DNA of 64,000 bases, from assembly GCA_036971615.1 (NCBI GenBank), contig JAYKKR010000008.1, positions 1,240,001 to 1,304,000 on the forward strand, written 5' to 3'. Below are positions 23,088 to 33,016 of the stretch, piece by piece; within the stretch, counting starts at the first letter, position 1, and each line of letters begins with the position of its first letter. The DNA comes from Amyloporia xantha (taxonomy: Eukaryota > Basidiomycota > Agaricomycetes > Polyporales > Adustoporiaceae). Both the position numbers and the translations under genes were made by a program. The notes beneath the pieces are model-generated. The model saw only the letters and a program-made list of their open reading frames with translations, had not been told where the DNA came from and made no database searches.

Positions 23088-24076
23088 CCACAGATCAATG
23101 GACACTGCTTATATGTTGTATTCGTAATTTTTAGGCTCGCTTTCCATCTTCCATGGCCGAATACAGCATCGCAATCGTATACCCATACCAGTCGGTATCT
23201 TGTTCCACGTGCACCTGTCGTCTTGTAAGATAGTGAGTGAGATATGCTTCGGGACGTTTCATTCTGGTTGTCGTGAATTTGTACGAAATCTTTTTCTTTG
23301 CTCATACAAGGTGCTATCCGGGTATAAGCTCACTACCCGCATGATGGCGTATCATTGAGCATAGAGTGAATGGTGCCCATGTGCTGGAATCATCCGGCCG
23401 GTTGCACTTGCACCAATTTTCATGGGTCTGCTCGTATCAGGTGCTGTCCGAGCCCAAGCGTACAGCTCGTTGCGGCGTATCATCGAGCATACATTTGTTT
23501 ATTTAGTAATTCATAATAGACTCAGCTATGATTGCTGTGATGTTGCTTAACAAATTTGACTCACTGCAAAGAAATGAATCACAAAAATGTATTATCTTCT
23601 AATCAATGAATTTCCCACATATTATCTGGGAGGCTGTCTGAACATGGCTAACTGCTGCCTTTCACCTCTTCTTATTGTTCAGTTTTGCAGTTCAATGAGT
23701 TGAGCCCATCCATGCATACCATTATGGTCTGAGAACATTACTAAGTGGTCCTTGAAATGCTTGTAGATTTTAGAATGACTCAAGTGCCAAGGCAGACTTC
23801 AAATTGCTGTATCCACAAAGATACATATATGTACAATCTAATCCAAGCAATTTAATCACTGACAGGCCTGAGATAGCTTAATGAGTGTCTCTGATTATGC
23901 TTTCTTCAAGTTTTTTGCATTGGAGTCTGGAATAATATGAGCATGATACACTGAAACAAATCCCAAATTCAATTTCATTATGCTATGGGCTTTATATACC
24001 AGCTGCCAGTGCTAGATATTTCAGTACAGCATGAATGTATTAGAAATTAGATACAATGTACATGAAATTAGAGACC
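23088..24076. other. Gene-poor stretch with a diverged direct repeat and a CpG-free block
   Basis: About 990 bases between two convergent 3' ends. It holds two related 60-base segments (23301-23363 and 23431-23491) and, from 23486 on, AT-rich sequence with no CpG dinucleotide. No open frame of note. Confidence 0.6.
23301..23491 (+). repeat. Diverged tandem direct repeat (two ~60-base copies)
   Basis: Copy 1 starts CTCATACAAGGTGCTATCCG and ends GGCGTATCATTGAGCATA; copy 2 (23431-23491) starts CTCGTATCAGGTGCTGTCCG and ends GGCGTATCATCGAGCATA. The offset is about 130 bases. The differences include several C/T and G/A changes. No known element identified. Confidence 0.65.
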
Positions 24077-24138
24077 TCAGAAGATTGACAGTAACATGGC
24101 AAGAACCACAATGGTAAAGGAGAATCTTTGCAGTCTGT
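23486..24138. other. CpG-free, AT-rich block
   Basis: Reading base by base I find no CG dinucleotide between the CATCGAG at about 23484 and the TCCGG at 24139, about 650 bases, whereas flanking DNA has one every 10-20 bases. TG and CA are common. It includes the last 20 or so codons of the epimerase-glycosyltransferase gene. No transposon open frame remains. Confidence 0.75.
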
Positions 24139-27100
24139 TCCGGTTCTCATCATTTCTAGGCCCATCTCCAAGCCTGTTGGTGAACCAGTCAAAACTCTGT
24201 CCAAAGAGCCTGAATTCTCTTCTTTGAACCATCCCTACCAAACGACCATATTCACTAAAAAGCCTGATGCCAGTACTTTCAACCACAGCAAGAATGAGAG
24301 AGACTCCCTTTACTGACATATGGATATCAGTGAGTCTATGAGCATCCCTCCAGAGATGGCGATAGAGGTCATGCAATATGTTGGTGACCAATGTTGCGAC
24401 GACCATCCGCATTCCAAGTGTGGCGATGAAATATCCGGTTTTGTGAGTCAATAAGCATGCCGCGCATCCACTGCATACAACAAGCATGGAAATGACGAAC
24501 GTTTCAGCACTGTTTGGAGCGGATTGCTTGTACGAAAATTCAGGATATCTCCCGATGAGGGCACTATCCCCTTTGCTCCACATGTAGAAACGCCAGTACG
24601 ACCTCTGCCCGTTATTCCACCACGGGTGGGTGACGATGACGCGCGGCGCAGCATGGAAGCCCCCGCCACCATGCTCCATGGCATAGTTCCTCTTCTTACG
24701 GCAATAATCTATATCCTCACCGCCGCCTGTCTTCGGGAATGCAAGATCAAATTCCACAAGGTCTTCCACGTTGCGATGGACAATGAGATTAGCTGTGACC
24801 CCCCACGGCAAATCATTGTCGTGTGCTCGCTTCCTAGCAATATCCCAAAAGTACGTCACCCCCGCAAGATGGATGGCAGCCGTCGCAATCGTGTCCGCAA
24901 CTGGAAAGAGGGCTGTTCCAACAAATCCCGCTGCGTCCTGATGCTCACGAATAACTTTCTCTGTCTCGATGAGGATGTCTTCGTTCGGCGTGACATCGTC
25001 ATCCAGAAAAAGTGCCCATTCCGCTGAAGACTCTCGCAAGCCATAGTTCCGCGAAGCAGATGCGCCTGAGTTCACTTTATTGATGCGTATGCGTACATCG
25101 GGGCGGGGAGAAAACATACGCAAGAGCTCTGGAATGTTTGGTGAACGTGGGTCGTCAACGATGATAATGAACATAACAGTGGCGGTCGATGATGGCTGAA
25201 GCGCCAAGAACCGGCCCACATACGAAAGGTCAACGCGATAGCACGGAATGATGACGTCGATTGTGAGCTTCCTCGAGATGTCTGTGTCTTTCAGACGAAG
25301 CCAGTCTTCAACTACAGAAGTAGCACGATCCAACGGTGCAAAGGTCCAGTTTATCGCCGGCTTTTTCTGATATCTTGCCTCCTCGCTTCCCCCGAGTCTG
25401 TTACTGATCCTTGAATCTATCATGCGAGAACAGCCCCAGCGCCGATAAAGCTGATACAAGAACGGGTCTCCGTCCTGATTGATAAAGGACTCAGGAATGA
25501 CTTCACCGTTGAAAATATCCATGTGTGTGCGATGGAGTATAGGGAATGTAGGCATACCCGGGAAAGAAGTATCGGTGAAAGCTATGCATCCGAAGCCTTC
25601 CGCGACATGCTCTTGCGATGCAAGATCAGCAAATGCATCACATACTGCAGACATCCAGTTAGGATCATGCAGAGTGACATCGTCGCCCATCAGGGTGAAG
25701 TAGTGACATCCATCATGCCATGCCCTTCGCGCGCAATCACGCCAAAGGGAACATACATGCCCTGGAGGGTGCTTGCAAATGAGCGTCTCGATGTCAGAGA
25801 ACCCTTCGGATCGTAAGATTATTTCTGCCTTGTTGCATGACTTGGACCCCAGCTGTACCTGCTCCAGCAGGAACTCGTCGTCATGATCGATTGCTAGGTA
25901 AACGCGAAGGCTGAAGCGTTTTTCCAGTCGACCGACGTCGTATGCAGTCGTGGATGCCAAAGAACGTGCAAAGGTAGCGAGATTTTTGAGACAGTCGTTC
26001 TGCGAGCCGCGAGAGGTGATAGGCAATAAGATCGCAAAAGTAAGCATGCGGGACTGCAAATCCACCATCTTACTGGTCTGCAGTCGTCGAACCATGTTTG
26101 TCTTTTCGGCATCATCGACGTTCGACAACAGCTTGGCGGTCTCCTCCGCGATCCAAAATCCCGTACGACGCATCCCTTCCTCGAGGGATGTGCGTGGCGA
26201 CCAACCCAGTGCGCTCCGGACCAGATCATTATTGGAATTGCGTGAGCCCACCCCGACGGGCTTCCCACTGATATAGCGGTAGCACACTTGTTCGCGATCG
26301 AGGTTGGCAACTGAAATCGCAATGTCCGCAAGTTCCTTGATTGTCACGGAGACGTCAGAGCCAATATTGACTGGCTGACGGCAGTCAGATTGAAGGAGGA
26401 GAATGATGGCTTCGACAGCATCGTCAATAAAGCAGAAGCTCCTTCTTTGCGTCCCATCTCCCCATATTTCGATCTCCACGCTAGCCTCCCCAGCTACCTT
26501 GGCGGCGAAGGCTTTCCGCAGCAAAGCTGCAGGGACCTTCTCGTGCCCATCCTTCCAAGAACCGTGTGGACCAAAGATATTGTGGAATCGTGCGATGCGA
26601 ATCTCCATCTGTGACACATATTGATGCAATATGTGTTCGGTATTTAATTTCTCGAGACCATACAAGCCTTGAGGGGAAGGGGGAAGGTCTGTATAGACAT
26701 TGGCTTCCTTGAGGGAAACGTCGACCTGGCCATGTGCTTGCAACGAATCTGGATAGACACATGCAGATGATGCGTAGAAGAACCGTTGAACTCCAGAAGC
26801 GATAGATGCGGAAAGAAGGTTCAATGTCATCAGGTGGTTTTCGCGGTATATTATGAAATCATTCTGAGAGTGAATGACACCCATGCCCCCCATGGTGGCT
26901 GCGAAATGAAGCACTGTTGTTACTTCGTGCATGATTCGAGCGCAGAAAGAGGGATCGAGTAAAGACCCGATGAAGACTTCTGTCTTCGGTGGAGTATCTC
27001 CGTGGGCAGTGGGATTGACATCTGCTATACGGACGTGGCAACCCTTTGAAGCTAGCCGTCTGGCGACATGACCGCCCTAACGAATCACCAAGATCAGCTA

Positions 27101-27186
27101 ATGACACAAATGTGGTTGGAATGACCAACGATAAAACCGTTACCACCGGTAACAAGTACAACGCCCTTGATGGGGAAGTGGAACAT
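24077..27186 (-). CDS. Trifunctional fusion: GDP-mannose 3,5-epimerase-like SDR, GT-A domain, GT2 glycosyltransferase, membrane tail
   Basis: Predicted 1018 residues, one 5' intron then 951 codons without a break. Residues 1-345 form an extended short-chain dehydrogenase: TGGNGFIGG (13-21), HFAATMGGMG, FFYASSACVYP (Cys about 125), YGLEK (Tyr 158, Lys 162), RFHNIFGPHGSWKDGHEK, VPAALLRKA, WGDGTQRRSFCFIDD and NSNNDLVRSALGW. This is the GDP-mannose 3,5-epimerase pattern, including the Cys and Lys used for epimerisation in plants. Residues about 362-620 look like a GT-A fold (LMGDDVTLHDPNW). Residues about 623-840 are a GT2 transferase: DVIIPCYR, NSGASASRNYGL, LFLDDDVTP, GGGEDIDYC. Several hydrophobic segments and a final helix (FSFTIVVLAMLLSIF) follow, so the protein is probably anchored in ER or Golgi. 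Start at 27186 fits a TATA box at 27252; an in-frame ATG at 27303 is the alternative. Sugar donor and acceptor unknown. Confidence 0.85.
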
Positions 27187-27251
27187 AGTGAGTATGTCAG
27201 AATAGTAGCGAGAGTCTGAAGTTATCACGTACCGCGGGGTCTTGCTACTTG

Positions 27252-27259
27252 TATATAAA
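27252..27259. promoter_or_regulatory. TATA-like box upstream of the epimerase-glycosyltransferase gene
   Basis: TATATAAA on the + strand (TTTATATA on the minus strand), 66 bases before the ATG at 27186. The spacing supports that start codon over the one at 27303, which would lie upstream of the box. Confidence 0.45.
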
Positions 27260-28239
27260 TCCCGGAAGAACTGGTCGGGCGTCCATCTCCTCAGTGCACC
27301 CATGGATCCTTCTCGACTAAGCTGAAATAGCTACGCCGTCGTAGATAACGACTACATCCGAGCATGGAACCAAACCTACTTCAAGAACGCTAATTTGCAA
27401 AGTAATTCAACGTCCGTTAGCACAAGCTGTGAAAATGATGCGAAAGATGTGAGATATTAGGTTTGGAAGCACACTCATGCAAACCTACCAGGTAGATGGC
27501 GCAACGTCGGATTGGGCCTGTTAATACGACGCGGAACGCTTCACCATGAACAGCAAAAAAGAGAGTAATTCACCTATCGCACCTATGCCTACATAGCCTC
27601 CCAGACATCTGTGACTCAACCCTCTGCGGTCAAGCTGCACACGTCAAGAATCGTCACCCATGTGAAAAGTTGGACCCACAGTAATCCCATTTCCCTCTTC
27701 TTACTTCGACTGCTATCGATAGAATTACGGTGCAGCCTGAAGAGCTTAAAGTCAGCGAGAGATGATCACTATCATATGGCTACCTTCTTCCATAGCCTGA
27801 TGCCTATATTCATAGTATTCAACAATGCACCCCTTTTCGTTGTAATTGGTGCTGCAGCTTCATGGGATGCATTTGCGTTCTTGTGGAATCTTCTCCTAGA
27901 ATCTGATAGTAGACTTCACGGCCATGTCAGGGTCATTGGGATCAGAATACAGGATCAGACAAGAGGCTCACCTTAGTAATGAAACGGTGTACTTCTGGAA
28001 AATTTACGAACTCAAAAACTGCGCGGCGGACGTTTTAAGTAATGTGCAAATATCCGACGCATCATTAAGAACTGAACACATACCAAACAACTCAACTCCT
28101 TGCGACTTGACCCCCCCCCCCGGCGTTAGCTGTCTTAAAATTTCCCTGAGCGACAAATAGTACGTCAGTACGGTGCATTCTTGAAAAGCCACTCATTGTT
28201 CGATCCAGGAGCTAACGACCTCTCGGCCCTGTCCAATTG
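27260..28239. other. Shared upstream region of the glycan gene pair
   Basis: About 1 kb between two divergent start codons. It holds an 11-base poly-C tract (28111-28121) about 120 bases before the methyltransferase-GT8 start. Short open frames (for example 27611-27976) show no recognisable product. Confidence 0.5.
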
Positions 28240-29865
28240 ATGTCAGGGATCGACGCTATACAGTCTACCGCACGGGCGGGCTATATCTTCACACCCACAC
28301 AAGATTGGTTTTCTTTCAATGTTGATGCTTGGCGGTTGCTGTTCCCCCTGGTCAAGTCCCCACATCCCCGCGTTCTAGAAATCGGGTCATGGGAGGGCCG
28401 TTCCGCCGTATTTCTCTTGACCGAACTGTGCGCCACAGGTGGAGAAATCGTCTGCATAGATCATTTTGATCTCATGCAAACGACCGCCGGACGTGATCGC
28501 CACGCGAAGATCACTCATAACCTATCGCGTACCCAAAAGCATTTCCGCATCATCGATGAATTCAGCTTCCCTGCTCTCATGATGCTGTTGAAGGAAGAGA
28601 TGGGCAATACCAGCCCGGGCTACGATTGGATCTACGTCGATGGATCGCACGAAGCCGATGACACCTTTCTTGACGGAGAGCTCGTATGGAGGCTAGCGAA
28701 GAAAGGGGCCATCATCATCTTCGACGACTATCGTTGGGACAAAGAGCCAGACGACAGCATTCATCATCCGAAACGAGGGATCGACGCTTTCATGACCCTC
28801 CACGCTGGGGAGTTTGAATTGTTGTCCAGCCCTACGCAGTATCAGGTGGTGATGAAAAAGACTTCGGAGATGCGCATTGGATTCCTGGTGAAGGACGTCG
28901 GAAGTCGCAATCTCGAAGGTGCCCTGGGGTATGGCGTGCACATTGCTATCGCAGCTGATGCAGCGTACGCAATGGCAGCAGCAGTGGCTATTAATAGTGC
29001 CATCACCCACACGAGAGGCAGGGTCACCGTCTATATCGTCGATGTCGGTCTCAATGACGAGGACCGAGAAAATGTTCGCCAATCCATTCCGCCGTATGCA
29101 GACGCAACTCTACTCTTCGTCCATCTACCCGACGAGGGCATAGTCACCAAACGAGGGACGACCTGGGCCAAAATCGACATGGTTTCAGTCCTGCCTGTTG
29201 AGAGAGTTCTCTATCTTGACGCCGATGTGCTGGTGCGTGCTGATCTGCGAGACCTATGGGACACGGATTTGGAAGGAAAGTCCATTGCAGCCGCAAGAGA
29301 TGTTGGCTTCCCGATGGGCCACGATGAGATGAAGAAGAGGCCGTATTTCAATGCGGGGGTCCTTCTGATGGACTTGGCTCGAATCAGGGGGAAACTGGAC
29401 GGGTTGAAGGCAGGGGCTGACGAAATGGAGAATAGCAGGTTTCAAGACCAGGACGTCTTAAATGCACGGTTCGAGGCAGACTGGTTGCCGCTCTTATTGA
29501 AATGGAACGCGCAAGGACTAGGAACATACGCCAATCTCCCTTCGTTGGACCGAGACACTGTCGATTTGTCGGCAATGACGAATCCATCTATAGTCCATTT
29601 CACGGGCCCTGTTAATCCGAAATTGGAGGAGGTCATGAATCCTTACGTTCAACCGTACACAGCAAAGCCGTGGGGATACGCGGGGACGCCGGGACATCCT
29701 TACAGGGAAGAGTGGTGGGATGTCGTTGATCGCACTGCATGGAAAGGATGGAGAACGTCGGACAGATATCACGAACTGTGCGTTGTCGGAAAAGAGGCGG
29801 CCATGCGTACTGCTTGCGAAAGATTTGCGTACAAGGTTGGGCAAGAGCTAGAAATTCGGTCTTGA
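28240..29865 (+). CDS. Fusion of class I SAM methyltransferase and GT8 glycosyltransferase
   Basis: Single open frame of 541 codons with no intron. Residues 20-210 are a class I (Methyltransf_24-like) methyltransferase: VLEIGSWEGRS (motif I, 45-55), GGEIVCIDHFD, YDWIYVDGSHEADD and GAIIIFDDYRW followed by HHPKRGIDAF. Residues 230-500 are a GT8 retaining glycosyltransferase: AYAMAAAVAINSAI, TWAKIDMVSVLPVERVLYLD, the DAD metal motif (327-329), YFNAGVLLMDL, FQDQDVLNA and IVHFTGPVNPKLEE. No signal peptide or membrane helix is evident, so it is probably cytosolic or a peripheral Golgi protein. Start chosen at the ATG at 28240; the TTG before it is not a start. It faces away from the epimerase-glycosyltransferase gene. 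Likely to add and methylate a sugar; substrate unknown. Confidence 0.88.
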   Translation: MSGIDAIQSTARAGYIFTPTQDWFSFNVDAWRLLFPLVKSPHPRVLEIGSWEGRSAVFLLTELCATGGEIVCIDHFDLMQTTAGRDRHAKITHNLSRTQKHFRIIDEFSFPALMMLLKEEMGNTSPGYDWIYVDGSHEADDTFLDGELVWRLAKKGAIIIFDDYRWDKEPDDSIHHPKRGIDAFMTLHAGEFELLSSPTQYQVVMKKTSEMRIGFLVKDVGSRNLEGALGYGVHIAIAADAAYAMAAAVAINSAITHTRGRVTVYIVDVGLNDEDRENVRQSIPPYADATLLFVHLPDEGIVTKRGTTWAKIDMVSVLPVERVLYLDADVLVRADLRDLWDTDLEGKSIAAARDVGFPMGHDEMKKRPYFNAGVLLMDLARIRGKLDGLKAGADEMENSRFQDQDVLNARFEADWLPLLLKWNAQGLGTYANLPSLDRDTVDLSAMTNPSIVHFTGPVNPKLEEVMNPYVQPYTAKPWGYAGTPGHPYREEWWDVVDRTAWKGWRTSDRYHELCVVGKEAAMRTACERFAYKVGQELEIRS

Positions 29866-30591
29866 GAATCAGAAGATCCAGGAAGTACCACGTTGTGTCG
29901 TAAAGCTTCGAATAACTCGGTGGATCTATAAGATAGAAGGTCATGTAGTATCAGCATAGGGCCACATCCTCTGGCGGACATAAGACTGAAAGAAAAACTC
30001 GGGGGAATGTGATACGATGACGGGAGCTGGCATGAATCGTGTCAGGAACAATATCTTGCTGATATCCCCTGCTGGAAAAATGATCATACAACGTGCAGCG
30101 GTTCTGGCTTGATGATGATCTGGCACAATGTCAATGACATACCAACTAACTCAGATATGTGAAGCCAAGCGCGTAGGACGTGCGCAGCGTCAGTACCGTA
30201 TCTGTAGTCCGATATGCTTTCCGTGTCACAGAGTATCAAGTTCACTTCGTTCATAAGACAATTTATATCACATACCCGGTAGTCAAATCCCGACGCGGTT
30301 GCCAGAACACTCCTACATGGGCTCCCCTCCGTATAGAAACTTCCCTTCATTCTCCTGCAACACAGGTCTCTTGCACGGTCGTGGCTTGGAACATCCCATC
30401 ATGCAAATTGTGTCTGACGAATGACACAAGTCGATGCAGAGCTACATGAAGCAGCTTGCGATACAAAGAGCAAAATTGTCCATGATTATGTATCCAAGCA
30501 TATACACTACACAACGTCTCTGTTAACGGTTCGGATGGTGAAGTCCATTAGTCTGTAGAGATAGACAGTCGGGTCTCTGGCTGAAATTTCT
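29866..30591. other. Intergenic between convergent genes
   Basis: About 725 bases with small open frames on both strands, none with a recognisable product. I see nothing else here. Confidence 0.5.
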
Positions 30592-31392
30592 TCATTGGAC
30601 GATCTTCATTCCTGCAAAACGCACCCAGGCTGCTATGATGACAAGACTCAACGAAGCAGGTGCGAGATCCAGCTGAAGTACGGTGTACGCCCATAGCGTA
30701 GCCAATGGCGGACACTGGCAGAGGCATTTTCGATACAAATTCAAAACAGGGCAGAGACACACTCACCTGCTTCATTACCACGCGCCATGACGCCCGATTA
30801 ATGAGCCATATGAGCCGTGGTCCAACAGTAAGGGATATGAGAAAGAGAAGGAACTGCATGCTACGATAATGCTTGTAACGTGTTGCTTTCGGGATAAGCT
30901 GATGAGTACACTTATGTGCAGAACAATGAATAGGTACGTACTGTAGAAGATCCAGATGCTAAGGACTAGTAATGGACCGGACAATAATGAGATTTTACTA
31001 GTGCATAATGAAAAAAAGGCTTACTCGGTACTCCCGGAAGCATCCTGTCCCAGAGTGCCTGATACGAAGCCTTTCTGCCGTACTGCCAATGGACGAGTCT
31101 GGGGTCGCGTATTATAATTAGTCAATTCCGCATGCCACAACAGTGATACATACATTTCCATGAGTAGTAGGAGGAAAGACATGGGTATAATGAGGAGCGT
31201 GGCATTGAAGACTTCATCTGCTAAGGGTATACCTTGGTCCTCCTCTTGCTCAGACTCCGTTGACTGAGGAAACTTTTTGAGGATTCCGGTCTCATTTACG
31301 ATTCGCCATTGCTCGTCCTCCGGTAGCTCTAGCTCACCAGAAGAGGCTGGAGCACCCGATGTTTTTGACTTCCCTTTGCGATTTCTGGCCAT
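30592..31392 (-). CDS. Small four-helix membrane protein (fungal DUF7719-like)
   Basis: Unknown function; probably an ER or other endomembrane protein. Splicing five exons yields about 186 residues: a basic N-terminus (MARNRKGKSKTSG), an acidic stretch, then four hydrophobic segments: VFNATLLIIPMSFLLLLMEI, LPGVPILSIWIFY with TMQFLLFLISLTVGPRL, and TLWAYTVLQLDLAPASLSLV. The end, RLIWLINRASWRVVMKQ joined to CPPLATLWAYT, resembles a conserved fungal membrane-protein family. I recall the family only by pattern, so the name is tentative. Start at 31392 is chosen; an upstream in-frame ATG at 31509 would add 39 basic residues but leaves only 72 bases to the divergent gene. Confidence 0.65.
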
Positions 31393-31581
31393 TTCGAGGC
31401 GACTGTTTCTGAGGTGGACTGCCAGACGTCTGCCACCTTGGTCTGAGGCGCGTCGCCACGTGAAGCGAACTAGGGCGCTTGTTTCCGCCATAACTTCCCA
31501 AGCAAACATTATCTGGATTCAATATTCAATTCTCAATCCTAGAACTGCTCAATTGCCTGAAACACTGTCATTCAAGCCCTT

Positions 31582-32732
31582 ATGGCCGATGATCACGAAA
31601 ATAGTGACTTGCTTCACATGCTGGAAGCACATGGGCGACAATTTATGGGTTCATTCTCCGTACCAGTGGCAGGAAAACGGAAGGAATCATCAGCCACCGA
31701 ACTACGCAGTCAGAAGAGGCGAAAAATCCAAGAGGAAGAAGACGAAGAATGGTCGGGGTTCAGCAGTCATGAAGAGAATGGCAAGTCAGAGTCGGAAGAG
31801 GTAGGAGAATCAGAACATGGTATGATTATTAGATTTTTCGCCATGCGTCGATCAGTTCATTTAGTTCCTCTGCCTATCCTTCGTTAGATACCTCGCAACC
31901 ACACCATGGTCGTCTTCCCCAACCCGCTGTTGTGGTTTTTTCAGATCCACAGTTAGGGGGTAATGTTCTTGCACCCCAAACGAGCAAGGCTCAAATGAAA
32001 GCCTTTATGGTGGGTGAGCCTCCTGACGCGCACATATACGTAGCGCATGAAGCTCACTTCTTCCTTCAGTCCTCCAAGGTGTCAAAACTTACTCAAGAAG
32101 TGCAGGATCGTTCCTCAGACGAAGACCGAGGTGAAGAAGACGAACTGTAAGTGCTGGCTGGTATCCAAATGTTTACTACTCTTTGACAACGTTCACAGTA
32201 CCAATGTGCAGAACGACGCTCTTCTGCACCGATTAGTCCATACCCGCATCCTCTCCGGTTCTCTCAATCCTGAGCTGGGTCTTACATCGGCACAGCGGAA
32301 GAAGGCCTTGGCTGGCCGTGTCCTCGAAGCCACAGGGAAAGTCAAGCTGGGTAAAGGTGAAGGAGCAGTTCGTGCTGCAGAGCGGAACAAGGCTGCAAAA
32401 CGCGTGCGAGAAGGCATAGTAATGAAGCAGAAGGAAAGGAATGAGAAACAACTAGAAGAGGTGAGCCTACTTGAGTGTATCCCTATATCCAGTTCTGACC
32501 ATGTACATAATAGGCAAAGCAGTTGGGTAACTATCATCCGTCTCTCAAAAAGCTATATGACACGTCTTCACAACCAACAAGTCAGAAGAGAAAGAGAGAG
32601 AAGGGGCTTAAGATGGGAGTTGGATCATTTAGAGGAGGTGTTCTCCAGCTCAGCAAGGCGGAAATTAGCTCCGTGCAAGGCGATAGTGGCAGGAGCCAAT
32701 GGAAATCGAAGAAAAGAGGAGGCAAGCGATGA
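31582..32732 (+). CDS. FAF1: Faf1-like 40S ribosome assembly factor
   Basis: Nucleolar protein needed for maturation of small ribosomal subunit precursors in yeast. Five exons. The N-terminus is acidic and Lys/Glu-rich with a likely nuclear signal (SQKRRKIQEEE). The conserved part has LTSAQRKKALAGRVLEATG, KVKLGKGEGAVRAAERNKAA, KRVREGIVMKQKERNEKQLE, NYHPSLKKLYD and, near the end, KREKGLKMGVGSFRGGVLQL with SKAEI. This is the Faf1 pattern: charged linker, GNYHP box and a GxGxFxxGxLxLSK C-terminal motif. About 280 residues. Identification is by motif resemblance only. Divergent from the DUF7719-like gene. Confidence 0.65.
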
Positions 32733-33016
32733 TCATGTATTATCATTCCCTATGATATTGCTTCCTATGGCAAGCTTCAAGGGTTCATGTTAGCTTGTTA
32801 TCGGCAGAGCTGATGAGCTGGTCAGCACTAGAATCTCTGGTTGTCTCACGGGTCGCATTATGCAGATTCTCACCCGTTCGGTGGAAGGCTTCAAGTGCAA
32901 GCTGGGATAAACTACTACGGGTACGGAACCCAGAACAACAAGGATCAAGTCCAGCTCCACCAGTCGTTATAATCGTAATAATGTCCACCACGCTAGTAAT
33001 CATCAGCAGCCACGCC

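Noticed and set aside
27611..27976. 121-codon frame with a hydrophobic segment upstream of the methyltransferase-GT8 gene
   Set aside because: Considered as a signal-anchor exon for the GT8 protein; no donor/acceptor pair joins it in frame and the methyltransferase N-terminus is already complete.
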